Shown here: positions 52,498 through 61,793 of the stretch, piece after piece
Numbering within the stretch: the first letter of the stretch is position 1
How the letters are laid out: each line of letters opens with the position of its first letter
Assembly (NCBI GenBank): GCA_965247385.1
Contig: CBDFHG010000003.1
Coordinates: 124,001 to 188,000, forward strand
DNA: 64,000 bases
Direction of reading: 5' to 3'
DNA from: Thermohalobaculum sp965247385
Lineage (GTDB): Bacteria > Pseudomonadota > Alphaproteobacteria > Rhodobacterales > Rhodobacteraceae
Made by a program: the position numbers and the translations under genes
The notes under the pieces: generated by a model
Seen by the model: only the letters and a program-made list of their open reading frames with translations
What the model was told of the DNA's origin: nothing
Databases searched by the model: none

Positions 52498-53939
52498 CCC
52501 AACTCCTCCTGCCCCAGCCTGATGTGCCAGAGTTCGACCTGTTCGCGCACCCGCACCGGTGCGGTGCCGCCATAGCTGGTGCGGCTGGCGCTCGACGCCT
52601 CGACGCTCAGCACGTCGTAGACCGCCTCGGTTAGCCTTGGCTCAACCGCCTGCATCTTGTCCAGCGGCAGTTCACCCAGATCGCAACCCTCGGCCTCTGC
52701 CAGGGTGACGATCCGCCCGGTGATGTGGTGGGCATCGCGGAACGGCAGCCCCAGCACCCGCACCAGCCAGTCGGCCAGATCGGTGGCGGTAGAAAAGCCG
52801 CTGCCCGCCGCGGCCTGCAGCCGTTCGGGGTTGGGGGCCATGTCGTGCGCCATCCCCGCCATCGCCGCCAGCGCCAACGCCAGCGAGTCCGCCGCGTCGA
52901 ACAGGGGCTCCTTGTCCTCCTGCATGTCCTTGGAGAAGGCCATCGGCAAGCCCTTCATCACCAGAACCAGCGCCACCAGCGCACCGGCGATGCGCCCGAC
53001 CTTGGCACGGATCAGTTCGGCGGCGTCCGGATTGCGTTTTTGCGGCATGATCGACGAGCCGGTGGTGAACTTGTCCGACAGCTTGACGAAGCGGAACTGG
53101 ACCGACGACCAGATCACCAGTTCCTCGGCAAAGCGGCTGAGGTGACCGGCGCAGATCGTCGCCGCCGCCAGGTACTCCAGCACGAAATCCCGGTCGCTGA
53201 CCGCATCCAGCGAATTCGCCGATGGCCGGTCGAAACCCAACGCGCTTGCGGTCATGTCCCGGTCGATCGGGAACGAGGTCCCGGCCAGCGCCGCCGCCCC
53301 CAGCGGGCATTCGTTCAGCCGCGCCCGGGCGTCGGAAAAACGCCCCCGGTCACGGTTGAACATCTCGACATAGGCCAGCATGTGGTGGCCCCAGGTCACC
53401 GGCTGGGCGGTCTGGAGATGGGTAAAACCCGGCATGACGATATCGGCCCCGGCATCGGCCTGCGCCACCAGCGCGCGCATCAGGGCGGTCAGCATGGCGT
53501 CGGTCTGGTCGATGGTCTTCCTGACCCACAACCGGCAATCGGTCGCCACCTGATCGTTGCGCGAGCGCCCGGTATGCAACCGCCCGGCAGGCTCGCCAAC
53601 GATCTCCTTCAGCCGCGCCTCGACATTCATGTGGATGTCTTCCAGGTCGGTCGAGAAGGTGAACTCGCCGCCTTCGATTTCAGCCAGAACCTGAACCAGA
53701 CCGGCATCGATGGCATCCCGGTCGGCGTCCGAGATGATCCCCTGGGCTGCCAGCATCGCCGCATGAGCGCGGCTCCCGGCGATGTCTTCGGCGGCAAAGC
53801 GTTGGTCGAATCCGATCGAGGCATTGATCTCGGCCATCACCGCATCCGGCCCGGCGGCGAAGCGTCCTCCCCACATTGTGTTCGCGGTCATACCCGGTTG
53901 GGGCTGGTTCTGCACGCTGGAATCACTATGTTCTGCCAT
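52494..53939 (-). CDS. argH: Argininosuccinate lyase
   Basis: The 481-residue protein has the fumarase/aspartase superfamily signature GSSIMPQKRNPD, together with HTGRSRNDQVATD, MPGFTHLQTAQPVTWGHHML and the WGGRFAAGPDAVMAEINASI N-terminus. It splits argininosuccinate to arginine and fumarate, the last step of arginine synthesis. The conserved start may be the ATG of MTANTMWGG, since the first 16 residues are atypical. It is divergent from tlpA. Confidence 0.95.
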   Translation of the reverse strand: MAEHSDSSVQNQPQPGMTANTMWGGRFAAGPDAVMAEINASIGFDQRFAAEDIAGSRAHAAMLAAQGIISDADRDAIDAGLVQVLAEIEGGEFTFSTDLEDIHMNVEARLKEIVGEPAGRLHTGRSRNDQVATDCRLWVRKTIDQTDAMLTALMRALVAQADAGADIVMPGFTHLQTAQPVTWGHHMLAYVEMFNRDRGRFSDARARLNECPLGAAALAGTSFPIDRDMTASALGFDRPSANSLDAVSDRDFVLEYLAAATICAGHLSRFAEELVIWSSVQFRFVKLSDKFTTGSSIMPQKRNPDAAELIRAKVGRIAGALVALVLVMKGLPMAFSKDMQEDKEPLFDAADSLALALAAMAGMAHDMAPNPERLQAAAGSGFSTATDLADWLVRVLGLPFRDAHHITGRIVTLAEAEGCDLGELPLDKMQAVEPRLTEAVYDVLSVEASSASRTSYGGTAPVRVREQVELWHIRLGQEELG

Positions 53940-53986
53940 GACTTCGTTCCTGTCAGCCTGGTGGAGCCCCCAATGAGGCCATCACG

Positions 53987-54604
53987 ATGAAACGATCACC
54001 CTTCAGCCTCGCATTCGCGGCCCTCCTATACGGCGCAATCAGCCTGACTGCAAACGCCGTTGCCGCTGTTGAGTTGAGCGCCGCCGACCGCGCCACCCTC
54101 AAGGAACTGCGTGGCGGTGACATGGCCAAGCTGGTGGTCCATGCCAAACCGAGGGACCGTATCGCCGAGACCTTCCGTGACCTCTACGGCAACCCCATCA
54201 CCCTGGCCGACTATTCCGGCAAGGTGGTGTTGCTGAACATCTGGGCCACCTGGTGCCCGCCTTGCCGGGCGGAAATGCCTTCGCTCGACGATCTGGCGGG
54301 CGAGATGGAAGGCCCCGACTTCGCGGTGATCGCGCTTTCCACCGACCGTGCCGGGCCCGGGCGGGCAGCTCGGTTCTACGAGGATTTGCGGATCGAGAAC
54401 CTCGAGGTCATGCACGACCGCAGCGGTAACGTTTCGCGCCAGGCCGGGGTGCTGGGCCTGCCGGTGACGCTTGTTCTCGACCGTGAGGGCCGCGAGATCG
54501 CACGCCTCCTCGGCGACGCCGACTGGGGCAGCCCGGAGGCGCGGGCGATTCTGCAACGGATCATCGAGTTGACCGGGCAAAATACCGGGCTGGACCACGC
54601 GTGA
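53987..54604 (+). CDS. tlpA: TlpA-type thiol:disulfide oxidoreductase
   Basis: The 205-residue protein has an N-terminal signal anchor (FSLAFAALLYGAISLTANAV) and a thioredoxin fold with active site WATWCPPCRAEMPSL near residues 86-97, then ALSTDRAGP and the cis-Pro segment GLPVTLVLDREG. TlpA proteins reduce periplasmic thiols for cytochrome c and oxidase maturation. The gene is divergent from argH and its stop overlaps the next gene (GTG) by four bases. Confidence 0.9.
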   Translation: MKRSPFSLAFAALLYGAISLTANAVAAVELSAADRATLKELRGGDMAKLVVHAKPRDRIAETFRDLYGNPITLADYSGKVVLLNIWATWCPPCRAEMPSLDDLAGEMEGPDFAVIALSTDRAGPGRAARFYEDLRIENLEVMHDRSGNVSRQAGVLGLPVTLVLDREGREIARLLGDADWGSPEARAILQRIIELTGQNTGLDHA

Positions 54605-55077
54605 GCCCGCTGCCCGCTTCCGCCCAGCGGGTGCAGGACGCGCTGGCAGCACTCGGCTGCACGGCACGGGTGCGCGAGATGCCCGGCTCCACCCGCACCA
54701 CCGCCGACGCCGCGGCTGCCTGCGGCTGCGATGAGGGCGCCATCGTCAAATCGCTGATCTTCCGGGGTGTAGAGAGCGGGCAGGGCATTCTCGTCCTGAC
54801 CTCCGGCACCAACCGGGTGCATGAGAAACGCCTCGGCCGCCAGCTCGGCGAGAAACTGGCCCGCGCCGATGCCGATTTTGTCCGCGCCGCAACCGGCTAT
54901 GCCATCGGCGGGGTGCCGCCGCTGGGCCATGCGACGCAATTGCGCGTGGTGATGGACCGCGATCTCCGCGCCCATGCGCAAATCTGGGCCGCCGCCGGCA
55001 CCCCCAGCGCCGTGTTCCCGACCACGCCCGAGGAACTGGCGCGGCTGACCGGAGCGGAGCTGCGCGAGGTGACGTGA
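54601..55077 (+). CDS. YbaK/EbsC-family aminoacyl-tRNA deacylase-like protein
   Basis: The 158-residue protein starts at a GTG inside the tlpA stop. Features of the YbaK fold: TTADAAAACGCDEGAIVKSL, LVLTSGTNRVHEKRLGRQLG, ATGYAIGGVPPLGHATQLRV and the TPSAVFPTTPEELARLTG end. The Lys in IVKSLIF corresponds to the conserved YbaK Lys. Relatives hydrolyse misacylated tRNAs such as Cys-tRNA(Pro); the exact substrate here is not known. Confidence 0.88.
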   Translation: MSPLPASAQRVQDALAALGCTARVREMPGSTRTTADAAAACGCDEGAIVKSLIFRGVESGQGILVLTSGTNRVHEKRLGRQLGEKLARADADFVRAATGYAIGGVPPLGHATQLRVVMDRDLRAHAQIWAAAGTPSAVFPTTPEELARLTGAELREVT

Positions 55078-55224
55078 AGCGCGGAGCGGCCGCTCGAAAT
55101 CGTAGAATACGAGCGGGGAGGCCCCCTCGACCAGGGTTCAATTTTCCAACAGTGTAATGATCCACGCCGAATTCGAAACCGCCCCTCGCCCAACCAACAC
55201 TGCTGCGCACGCCATGGTTCTCGG

Positions 55225-55345
55225 TCCAGGGATCAGCAGACCGGTGAACCGCTCCGGGTTTGCCGGAGTTCCCAAACCTTGAGAAGGTGGAGCCATGACG
55301 AAGACCTCATCACCATATTCCGCAGGAGTGCGCTCGCGCCCACGC
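55225..55345 (+). repeat. IS3-family left-end fragment; 55078-55473 otherwise without genes
   Basis: The sequence reads ACCGGTGAACCGCTCCGGGT, TTGCCGGAG, then GAGAAGGTGGAGCC and MTKTSSPYSAGVRSR, the start of IS3 OrfA as at 44552. The frame leaves homology after 15 codons. The fragment marks the left edge of the second island. Between 55346 and 55473 lies the likely promoter of the methyltransferase gene, including an inverted repeat AGAATTT/AAATTCT (55408-55414 and 55425-55431). Confidence 0.7.
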
Positions 55346-55473
55346 GTCACGGGGTTCTGGCTTCACTTCAATCAATTTTGCGGGTACATGAGATTTAAGC
55401 GCCTGTTAGAATTTCATACATCGAAAATTCTGAACGCTGGTGGAAATTTTCGAGTGCGCGAGGGAAAACAAGT

Positions 55474-58251
55474 ATGAACGCCGTTGAAATCGAAGAGGCC
55501 ATTTCCGCATTAGCCGAGCAGCCCTTCGATCACGATGAATTCCCTTTCGCTTTCCTTGAAGCCTTTGGCAACAAGCCGACGACCATCAGCCGGTTGCGCA
55601 GCGGATCATCGAACAAATCCGACCTGGGTGGCGTACTCCAGACCAGCAACATCCACATCACCGTATGCCCTATGGGCGAGGTCACAAAGATCCTTGCCGC
55701 GCTGAAGGCAAGCCCGGCTACCACCAAGGCCAAGGCGAAGTTCGTGCTGGCCACTGATGGGATCGATTTGGAAGCCGAAGAAATGGCAAGCGGCGAGACC
55801 ATCGCCTGCGCCTATGCCGACTTCCCGGACCATTTTGGCTTCTTCCTGCCTTTGGCGGGCATCAGCACCGTCAAGCAAATCCGCGAAAGCTCGTTCGACA
55901 TCAAGGCAACCGGTCGCCTGAACCGGCTCTATGTCGAGCTTCTGAAGGATAACCCCGATTGGGGCACAACCGAGCGCCGCCCTGACATGAACCATTTCAT
56001 GGCGCGGCTGATCTTCTGCTTCTTCGCCGAGGATACGGACATCTTCCTCAGTGACAACCTGTTCACCGCCAGAATCGACCAGATGAGCGCACGGGATTCA
56101 TCAAACACCCATGAGGTGATCGGCGCGTTGTTCCGCGCCATGAACACAAAGCCTGACAATCGTGCCGCCGCGAACCTGCCCCGTTGGGCGGATGTATTTC
56201 CCTACGTCAATGGCGGGCTGTTTTCCGGCAGCACCGAGGTGCCGCGCTTCAGCCGGATCGCACGCTCCTATCTCCTGCATATCGGCAATCTTGACTGGAA
56301 GAAGATCAACCCGGACATTTTCGGATCGATGATCCAGGCGGTCGCGGATGATGAGGAACGTGGCGCGCTTGGCATGCACTACACCAGCGTGCCGAACATC
56401 CTGAAGGTGCTTAATCCGCTGTTTCTCGATGACCTGCGTGAGCGGTTGGAGGAAGCGGGGGACAACCCTCGCATGCTGTTGAACCTGCGCAAGCGCATGG
56501 CAAAAATCCGGGTGTTCGATCCGGCCTGTGGGTCGGGCAATTTCCTTGTGATCGCCTACAAGGAAATGCGCGGCATCGAGGCCGAGATTAACCATCGCCG
56601 CAATGAGCCTGAACAGCGCTCTGAAATCCCGAAGACCAATTTTCGCGGCATCGAACTGCGGGATTTCTCCGCCGAGATCGCACGGTTGGCGCTGATCATC
56701 GCCGAATATCAGTGCGACGTGACATATCGCGGCCAGAGGGAGGCCCTGGCCGAGTTTCTGCCCCTTGATGCGCAAAACTGGATCACCAGCGGCAATGCCC
56801 TGCGGCTGAATTGGCTGAGCATCTGCCCGCCCACGGGTACGGGGGTGAAGCATCAGGCAGAAGACCTGTTCCATATACCTCTGGATCAGGCACAGATCGA
56901 CTTCGAGAACGAAGGCGGTGAGACATATATTTGCGGCAACCCGCCTTATCTGGGGAGTACATGGCAATCAGGCGAGCAAAAGGCCGACCTGAAGCCAATC
57001 TTTGAGGGGCGCACGAAAAATTGGAAGTTGCTGGATTACGTGTCGGGCTGGTTCATGAAGGCGGCGGATTATGGCACCCATACAAATGCGGTGGCGGCCT
57101 TTGTGTCCACCAATTCTCTCAATCAGGGGCAACAGGTTCCGATCCTCTGGCCACTGATCTTTGACACAGGGCATGAGATTGCCTTTGGCCATACCAGCTT
57201 CAAGTGGGCAAACTTGGCGAGTCACAATGCAGGCGTCACGGTTGTCATTGTAGGGATTTCAAATCACGCGGGCCGAGTGCGGTGTTTGTTTTCGGTCTCG
57301 GATGATGGTGGCGTGATTGCGAAAGAGGCGGGTAATATCAATGCATATATGGTGCCCGGGCCGAATGTGATTGTCGGGAAAGCCTCTAAGCCATTTGGCC
57401 AACTGGCCGAGATGAGCTTTGGAAACAAACCAGTGGATGGCGGGCATTTGCTTCTAACCGGTTCCGAGCTTAACGCCCTCGACCTTTTTCCGGATCAGCA
57501 CGCCCGTTTCATCCGCCGGATTTATGGTTCTGCAGAATTCATCAAAGGACTTGAGCGACATTGCCTATGGATCAAAATTGATGATCTAGATGAAGCGATG
57601 GCTATCCCAGAAATTGCCCTTCGTATTGAAGCGGTACGGCAAAATCGGCTAGCAAGCTCAAAAGTTACAACCCAAGCATTAGCAGACTCCGCTCATCGTT
57701 TTGGGGAAGTGCGACAGCGGGGCGATGAAGTCGTGATTGCGGTCCCACGCGTTAGTTCTGAAAGACGCGAGTACCTGCCAATTGGACTACTTCCAGAAAA
57801 GTCAATCGTTTCCGACCTCGCCTTCGCGCTCTACGACGCCCCCCTCTGGAATATGGCGCTGATCGCCTCGCGCCTGCATCTTGTGTGGATCGCTACGGTC
57901 TGCGGCAAACTCAAGACCGACTTCCGTTATTCCAACACTCTTGGCTGGAACACCTTCCCCGTTCCCACGCTCACCGAAAAGAACAAGGCCGATTTGACCG
58001 CCTGCGCCGAAAACATCCTGCTGGCCCGCGAGGCACATTTCCCCGCCACCATAGCCGATCTCTATGCGCCTGACAAAATGCCCGTTGATCTGCGCGCAGC
58101 CCATGAGCGTAACGATGAGGTGATGGAGCGCATCTATATCGGTCGCCGGTTCCGCAACGACACCGAGCGGCTGGAAAAGCTGTTCGAGATGTACACCAGG
58201 ATGACCGCCGAAAAAGGTTTGAAGAAAACCAGTTCCAGAATGAAAGCCTGA
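55474..58251 (+). CDS. MmeI-like adenine-specific DNA methyltransferase
   Basis: The 925-residue protein has SAM motif I FDPACGSGNFL (about 348-358) and the catalytic motif NPPY (489-492) of an N6-adenine methyltransferase. The order, with a helical N-terminal domain and a C-terminal target-recognition region (after about 600), resembles MmeI-family enzymes. I do not see the PD-ExK nuclease motif that MmeI-type enzymes carry at their N-terminus, so this looks like a modification-only protein. It starts a three-gene cluster with a helicase 3 bases downstream and a GIY-YIG nuclease, suggesting that cleavage is carried out by partner proteins. Confidence 0.85.
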   Translation: MNAVEIEEAISALAEQPFDHDEFPFAFLEAFGNKPTTISRLRSGSSNKSDLGGVLQTSNIHITVCPMGEVTKILAALKASPATTKAKAKFVLATDGIDLEAEEMASGETIACAYADFPDHFGFFLPLAGISTVKQIRESSFDIKATGRLNRLYVELLKDNPDWGTTERRPDMNHFMARLIFCFFAEDTDIFLSDNLFTARIDQMSARDSSNTHEVIGALFRAMNTKPDNRAAANLPRWADVFPYVNGGLFSGSTEVPRFSRIARSYLLHIGNLDWKKINPDIFGSMIQAVADDEERGALGMHYTSVPNILKVLNPLFLDDLRERLEEAGDNPRMLLNLRKRMAKIRVFDPACGSGNFLVIAYKEMRGIEAEINHRRNEPEQRSEIPKTNFRGIELRDFSAEIARLALIIAEYQCDVTYRGQREALAEFLPLDAQNWITSGNALRLNWLSICPPTGTGVKHQAEDLFHIPLDQAQIDFENEGGETYICGNPPYLGSTWQSGEQKADLKPIFEGRTKNWKLLDYVSGWFMKAADYGTHTNAVAAFVSTNSLNQGQQVPILWPLIFDTGHEIAFGHTSFKWANLASHNAGVTVVIVGISNHAGRVRCLFSVSDDGGVIAKEAGNINAYMVPGPNVIVGKASKPFGQLAEMSFGNKPVDGGHLLLTGSELNALDLFPDQHARFIRRIYGSAEFIKGLERHCLWIKIDDLDEAMAIPEIALRIEAVRQNRLASSKVTTQALADSAHRFGEVRQRGDEVVIAVPRVSSERREYLPIGLLPEKSIVSDLAFALYDAPLWNMALIASRLHLVWIATVCGKLKTDFRYSNTLGWNTFPVPTLTEKNKADLTACAENILLAREAHFPATIADLYAPDKMPVDLRAAHERNDEVMERIYIGRRFRNDTERLEKLFEMYTRMTAEKGLKKTSSRMKA

Positions 58252-58254
58252 TCC

Positions 58255-60306
58255 ATGCCCAGTTCCAAATCCGTCCCATCCGTCGCGGTTTCCTATGCCC
58301 AGACCGGCAGTTCGACCAAATCCAACGAGTTGGGCATGCGGGCGATGCAGGTGCGGGCTTACGAAAAACGGGGGGAGCAATACCTGCTGATCAAGTCACC
58401 CCCGGCCTCGGGAAAGAGCCGGGCGCTTATGTTCATCGCGCTCGACAAGCTCCACAATCAGGGGCTCAAACAGGCGATCATTGCGGTGCCGGAGAAGACA
58501 ATTGGCGCGAGCTTCAACGACGAGCCGCTTTCCAAATTCGGTTTCTGGGCCGATTGGACGGTTCAGCCGAAATGGAACCTCTGCAATGCACCGGGCGAAG
58601 ACGGTGGCAAGGTCAACTCTGTCGGAGCGTTCCTTGAGAGCGACGATCGGATTTTGGTTTGCACCCATGCAACCTTCCGCTTTGCGGTGGATAGATTCGG
58701 GGTCGAGGTCTTCGACGACCGGTTGATCGCCGTTGACGAATTCCACCACGTTTCGGCCAACCCCGACAACAAGCTGGGCAAGCATCTCGGTGAATTCATG
58801 GTCCGCGACAAGGTGCATCTGGTTGCGATGACCGGCTCATATTTTCGCGGGGATGCCGGAGCCGTGCTGGCCCCGCATGACGAGGTGAAATTCGATACCG
58901 TCACCTACACCTATTATGAGCAACTCAACGGCTACAAATACCTGAAGAGGCTCGATATCGGCTATTTCTTCTATGCGGGCCCCTATGCGGACGACCTCCT
59001 GAAGGTGCTCGATCCCACCGAGAAGACCATCGTCCACATCCCGAACGTGAACTCCCGCGAGAGCACGAAGGACAAGATCAAGGAAGTCGATCACATCATC
59101 GAGGAGCTTGGCGACTGGCGCGGCACCGACCCCGCGACGGGGTTTCACCTGGTCGAGACTTCGGATGGGCGGACGCTGAAGATCGCCGATCTGGTCGAGG
59201 ATGATCCATCAAAGCGGGACAAGGTTTCGGCGGCCCTCAAAGACCCCGCTATGAATAAGGACCGGGATTATGTTGACATCATCATCGCCCTTGGCATGGC
59301 CAAGGAAGGCTTCGACTGGATTTGGTGTGAGCACGCGCTGACGGTCGGTTACCGGTCCAGCCTGACAGAAATTGTACAGATCATTGGTCGCGCAACGCGG
59401 GATGCTGAAGGCAAGACCCGCGCCCGCTTCACCAACCTCATCGCCGAGCCCGATGCTTCCGAAGCGGCTGTCGCCGAGGCAGTGAACGACACCCTGAAGG
59501 CCATCGCCGCAAGCCTACTCATGGAGCAGGTGCTCGCCCCGCGCTTCAATTTCACGCCGAAGAACCCGAACAACGGCCCCGCTGAGGGCTTTGACTATGG
59601 CGAAGGTGGGTATGATCCCGACAAGTGCAATGTTGGTTTCAATGAGGAAAGCGGGCAGTTCCAGATCGAGATCAAGGGGCTGACGGAGCCCAAGAGCAAG
59701 GAGGCCGAGCGCATCTGCCAGGAAGACCTGAATGAGGTCATCACCGCCTTCGTCCAGGACAAGACTGCCATCGAGCGAGGACTGTTCGATGAAGAGCTTG
59801 TGCCCGAGGAGCTGACACAGGTCCGTATGGGCAAGATCATCAAAGACCGGTATCCTGAGCTTGACGAAGAGGACCGCGAGGCAGTTCGGCAGCATGCCAT
59901 CACCGCCCTGAACCTGACTCAAAAGGCGAAGGAGGTTGCCCTTTCAGGGGGAGCGGAGGAAACAAGTGGAAATACGGCCCTCATCGATGGTGTGCGCAAA
60001 TTTGCCATGGACGTGCGCGAGCTAGACATCGACCTGATCGACCGGATCAATCCCTTCGGCGAAGCCTATGCGATCCTGGCCAAGACCATGAGCGAAGAAA
60101 GCCTCAAGCAGGTCGCCGCCGTCATCTCCGGCAAGAAGGTGCAACTAAGCCTCGAAGAGGCCCGCGAGCTAGCCAAACGCGCCCTGAAATTCAAACAGGA
60201 GCGTGGACGGCTTCCTTCGATCACGTCCCCTGATGCCTGGGAAAAACGCATGGCCGAAGGAGTGGCCTTCCTACAACGTAAGACCGTAGAGGCAGACAAT
60301 GGCTGA
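58255..60306 (+). CDS. SF2 DEAD/DEAH-type helicase of a restriction-like cluster
   Basis: The 683-residue protein has motif I SPPASGKSR (48-56), motif II DEFH (161-164), the motif III-like VAMTGSYFRG and motif VI QIIGRATR (375-382). The C-terminal 250 residues are helical and charged and belong to no domain I recognise. It resembles the translocase part of type III/type I restriction enzymes but lacks an attached nuclease. Its stop overlaps the next gene by 8 bases and its start is 3 bases after the methyltransferase, so the three genes form one operon. Confidence 0.85.
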   Translation: MPSSKSVPSVAVSYAQTGSSTKSNELGMRAMQVRAYEKRGEQYLLIKSPPASGKSRALMFIALDKLHNQGLKQAIIAVPEKTIGASFNDEPLSKFGFWADWTVQPKWNLCNAPGEDGGKVNSVGAFLESDDRILVCTHATFRFAVDRFGVEVFDDRLIAVDEFHHVSANPDNKLGKHLGEFMVRDKVHLVAMTGSYFRGDAGAVLAPHDEVKFDTVTYTYYEQLNGYKYLKRLDIGYFFYAGPYADDLLKVLDPTEKTIVHIPNVNSRESTKDKIKEVDHIIEELGDWRGTDPATGFHLVETSDGRTLKIADLVEDDPSKRDKVSAALKDPAMNKDRDYVDIIIALGMAKEGFDWIWCEHALTVGYRSSLTEIVQIIGRATRDAEGKTRARFTNLIAEPDASEAAVAEAVNDTLKAIAASLLMEQVLAPRFNFTPKNPNNGPAEGFDYGEGGYDPDKCNVGFNEESGQFQIEIKGLTEPKSKEAERICQEDLNEVITAFVQDKTAIERGLFDEELVPEELTQVRMGKIIKDRYPELDEEDREAVRQHAITALNLTQKAKEVALSGGAEETSGNTALIDGVRKFAMDVRELDIDLIDRINPFGEAYAILAKTMSEESLKQVAAVISGKKVQLSLEEARELAKRALKFKQERGRLPSITSPDAWEKRMAEGVAFLQRKTVEADNG

Positions 60307-61480
60307 GATATCTGACCAGGAGCTACTCGACGCTCTTGGCGTGAGTGCAGAACCGGAGAAGAAGGCGGTTCGTTCACCGCGTGAAGAGCGCATCATTGCT
60401 GGTTTCGAGGAAGTGCAACGCTTTGTCGAAGAGCATGGCCATGCGCCGCGCCATGGCGAGGAACGCGATATCTTCGAACGCCTGTATGCCGTGCGGCTTG
60501 ATCGTATGCGTGAACTGGAGGAATGCCGAGCACTGCTAGAGCCGCTTGACCATTTGGGACTTCTATCAGGCCAGAAGATCGCTCTCGCTCCGGTCTCGGA
60601 TGAGATTGACGACGAGGTTCTTCTTGCGGAGCTTGGCGTAGCATCGGAGACGGCTGGGATTACTGAGCTGCGACATGTCCGATCCAGTGTAGAGAAACGC
60701 GCTGCCGAAGAGATCGCAAATCGGCAGAAGTGCGAGGATTTCGAGACCTTCAAGCCCCTGTTTGAACAGGTTCAGAAGGAGCTGAACGCAGGCACTCGCG
60801 CGACACGGGCATTCGAGCTCAAGGCCGAAATCTGCTCCGGCAGCTTTTTCATTGTGGGTGGCCAGAAAGCATATGTCGCCGAGATGGGCGAGATGTATTC
60901 CAATGCCCAGGGCCGCACCGATGCACGTCTTCGCGTGATCTTCGACAACGGCACCGAAAGCAACATGCTCATGCTTTCCTTGCAACGCGCTCTCCACAAG
61001 GATGAAGCGGGCAGGCGGATCACCGACCCAACCGCAGGACCGTTGTTCGCCGATCAATCCGCTGACGGCGACGAGGCGAGTGGCACAATTTACGTGCTGC
61101 GCAGCAAGTCTCAGCATCCCGTGGTCGCAGAAAAACGGGGCCTGCTGCACAAGATCGGCGTCACGAGCGGCAAGGTTGAGCGCCGCATCGTAAACGCGAA
61201 ACTCGATCCCACGTTCCTGATGGCGGATGTCGAGGTTGTGGCGACCTATAAGTTGTACAACATCAACCGCATCAAGCTGGAAAACCTGATCCACCGTATC
61301 TTCGATGCCGTACGGCTCGACATCGAAATCAAAGATCGCTTCGGCAACACCGTCGTTCCCCGCGAGTGGTTCTTCGTGCCTCTTTCTGTGATCAATGAAG
61401 CTGTCGAGAAAATAACAGACGGGACGATTTCCAACCATAGATACGACCCTCAAGGGGTGTGTTTCAAACAGGTGGGCTGA
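60299..61480 (+). CDS. GIY-YIG (T5orf172-type) nuclease
   Basis: The C-terminal part holds the nuclease: GTIYVLRS (from residue 262, GIY element), HKIGVTSGKVERRI (from about 284, YIG element with conserved Arg) and KLENLIHRIFDAVRLD (catalytic Glu region), ending with GNTVVPREWFFVPL. The N-terminal 100 residues (REERIIAGFEEVQRFVEEHG; DIFERLYAVRLDRMRELEEC) are helical and may bind the helicase. It overlaps the helicase gene by 8 bases. In context it is the probable cleaving subunit of an ATP-dependent restriction system; the cleavage pattern cannot be told from the sequence. Confidence 0.82.
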   Translation: MAEISDQELLDALGVSAEPEKKAVRSPREERIIAGFEEVQRFVEEHGHAPRHGEERDIFERLYAVRLDRMRELEECRALLEPLDHLGLLSGQKIALAPVSDEIDDEVLLAELGVASETAGITELRHVRSSVEKRAAEEIANRQKCEDFETFKPLFEQVQKELNAGTRATRAFELKAEICSGSFFIVGGQKAYVAEMGEMYSNAQGRTDARLRVIFDNGTESNMLMLSLQRALHKDEAGRRITDPTAGPLFADQSADGDEASGTIYVLRSKSQHPVVAEKRGLLHKIGVTSGKVERRIVNAKLDPTFLMADVEVVATYKLYNINRIKLENLIHRIFDAVRLDIEIKDRFGNTVVPREWFFVPLSVINEAVEKITDGTISNHRYDPQGVCFKQVG

Positions 61481-61587
61481 TGGAAATGCTTGAGAAGATC
61501 AATGGCTGGACTTGTCGTGAAAAGGTTCCGGTCATCCGCCCGACCCCGCATATGGAAGGGCGACGTAGCTGGCGACCATGGTTCTAG
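61480..61587 (+). CDS. Possible 35-residue ORF overlapping the nuclease stop
   Basis: ATG at 61480 overlaps the preceding TGA as TGATG and opens MEMLEKINGWTCREKVPVIR, PTPHMEGRRSWRPWF. The coupling-like start is suggestive, but the product has no recognised family and may be a truncated start of a lost gene. The remaining bases up to 61705 show nothing clear. Confidence 0.25.
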   Translation: MEMLEKINGWTCREKVPVIRPTPHMEGRRSWRPWF

Positions 61588-61705
61588 CAGCTCTTTGAAA
61601 AATGCGTATCAATGCGAAAGGCTCTGGTTCGGGCTGGATGACAATTTAGTGGCAGGTCAGAAAGTACTCCGCGAACAAAGTTGCATGTAGAATCGTGTTC
61701 CAAGC

Positions 61706-61784
61706 TCCGCACTAACTGCGGACTCTATGGCATGAATAACCTCATCAGTGCAATTCATGTTGAAAATTCCGCGCTAAGAGCGGA
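61706..61784 (+). promoter_or_regulatory. Paired operators for the AbiEi antitoxin
   Basis: Two 17-bp repeats share the form TCCGC-N7-GCGGA: TCCGCACTAACTGCGGA at 61706-61722 and TCCGCGCTAAGAGCGGA at 61768-61784. Their starts are 62 bases apart and the second ends 9 bases before the antitoxin ATG. AbiEi proteins autorepress by binding two such repeats, so these are probably its operators. Confidence 0.65.
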
Positions 61785-61793
61785 TAATACGAC

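Noticed and set aside
51065..53990. Plus-strand frames of more than 400 residues opposite lysA and argH
   Set aside because: Both overlap unmistakable housekeeping genes on the minus strand and have no recognisable motifs.
55295..55477. 60-residue frame before the methyltransferase as a possible controller protein
   Set aside because: Its first 15 residues are IS3 OrfA; the rest is non-coding sequence and has no HTH.
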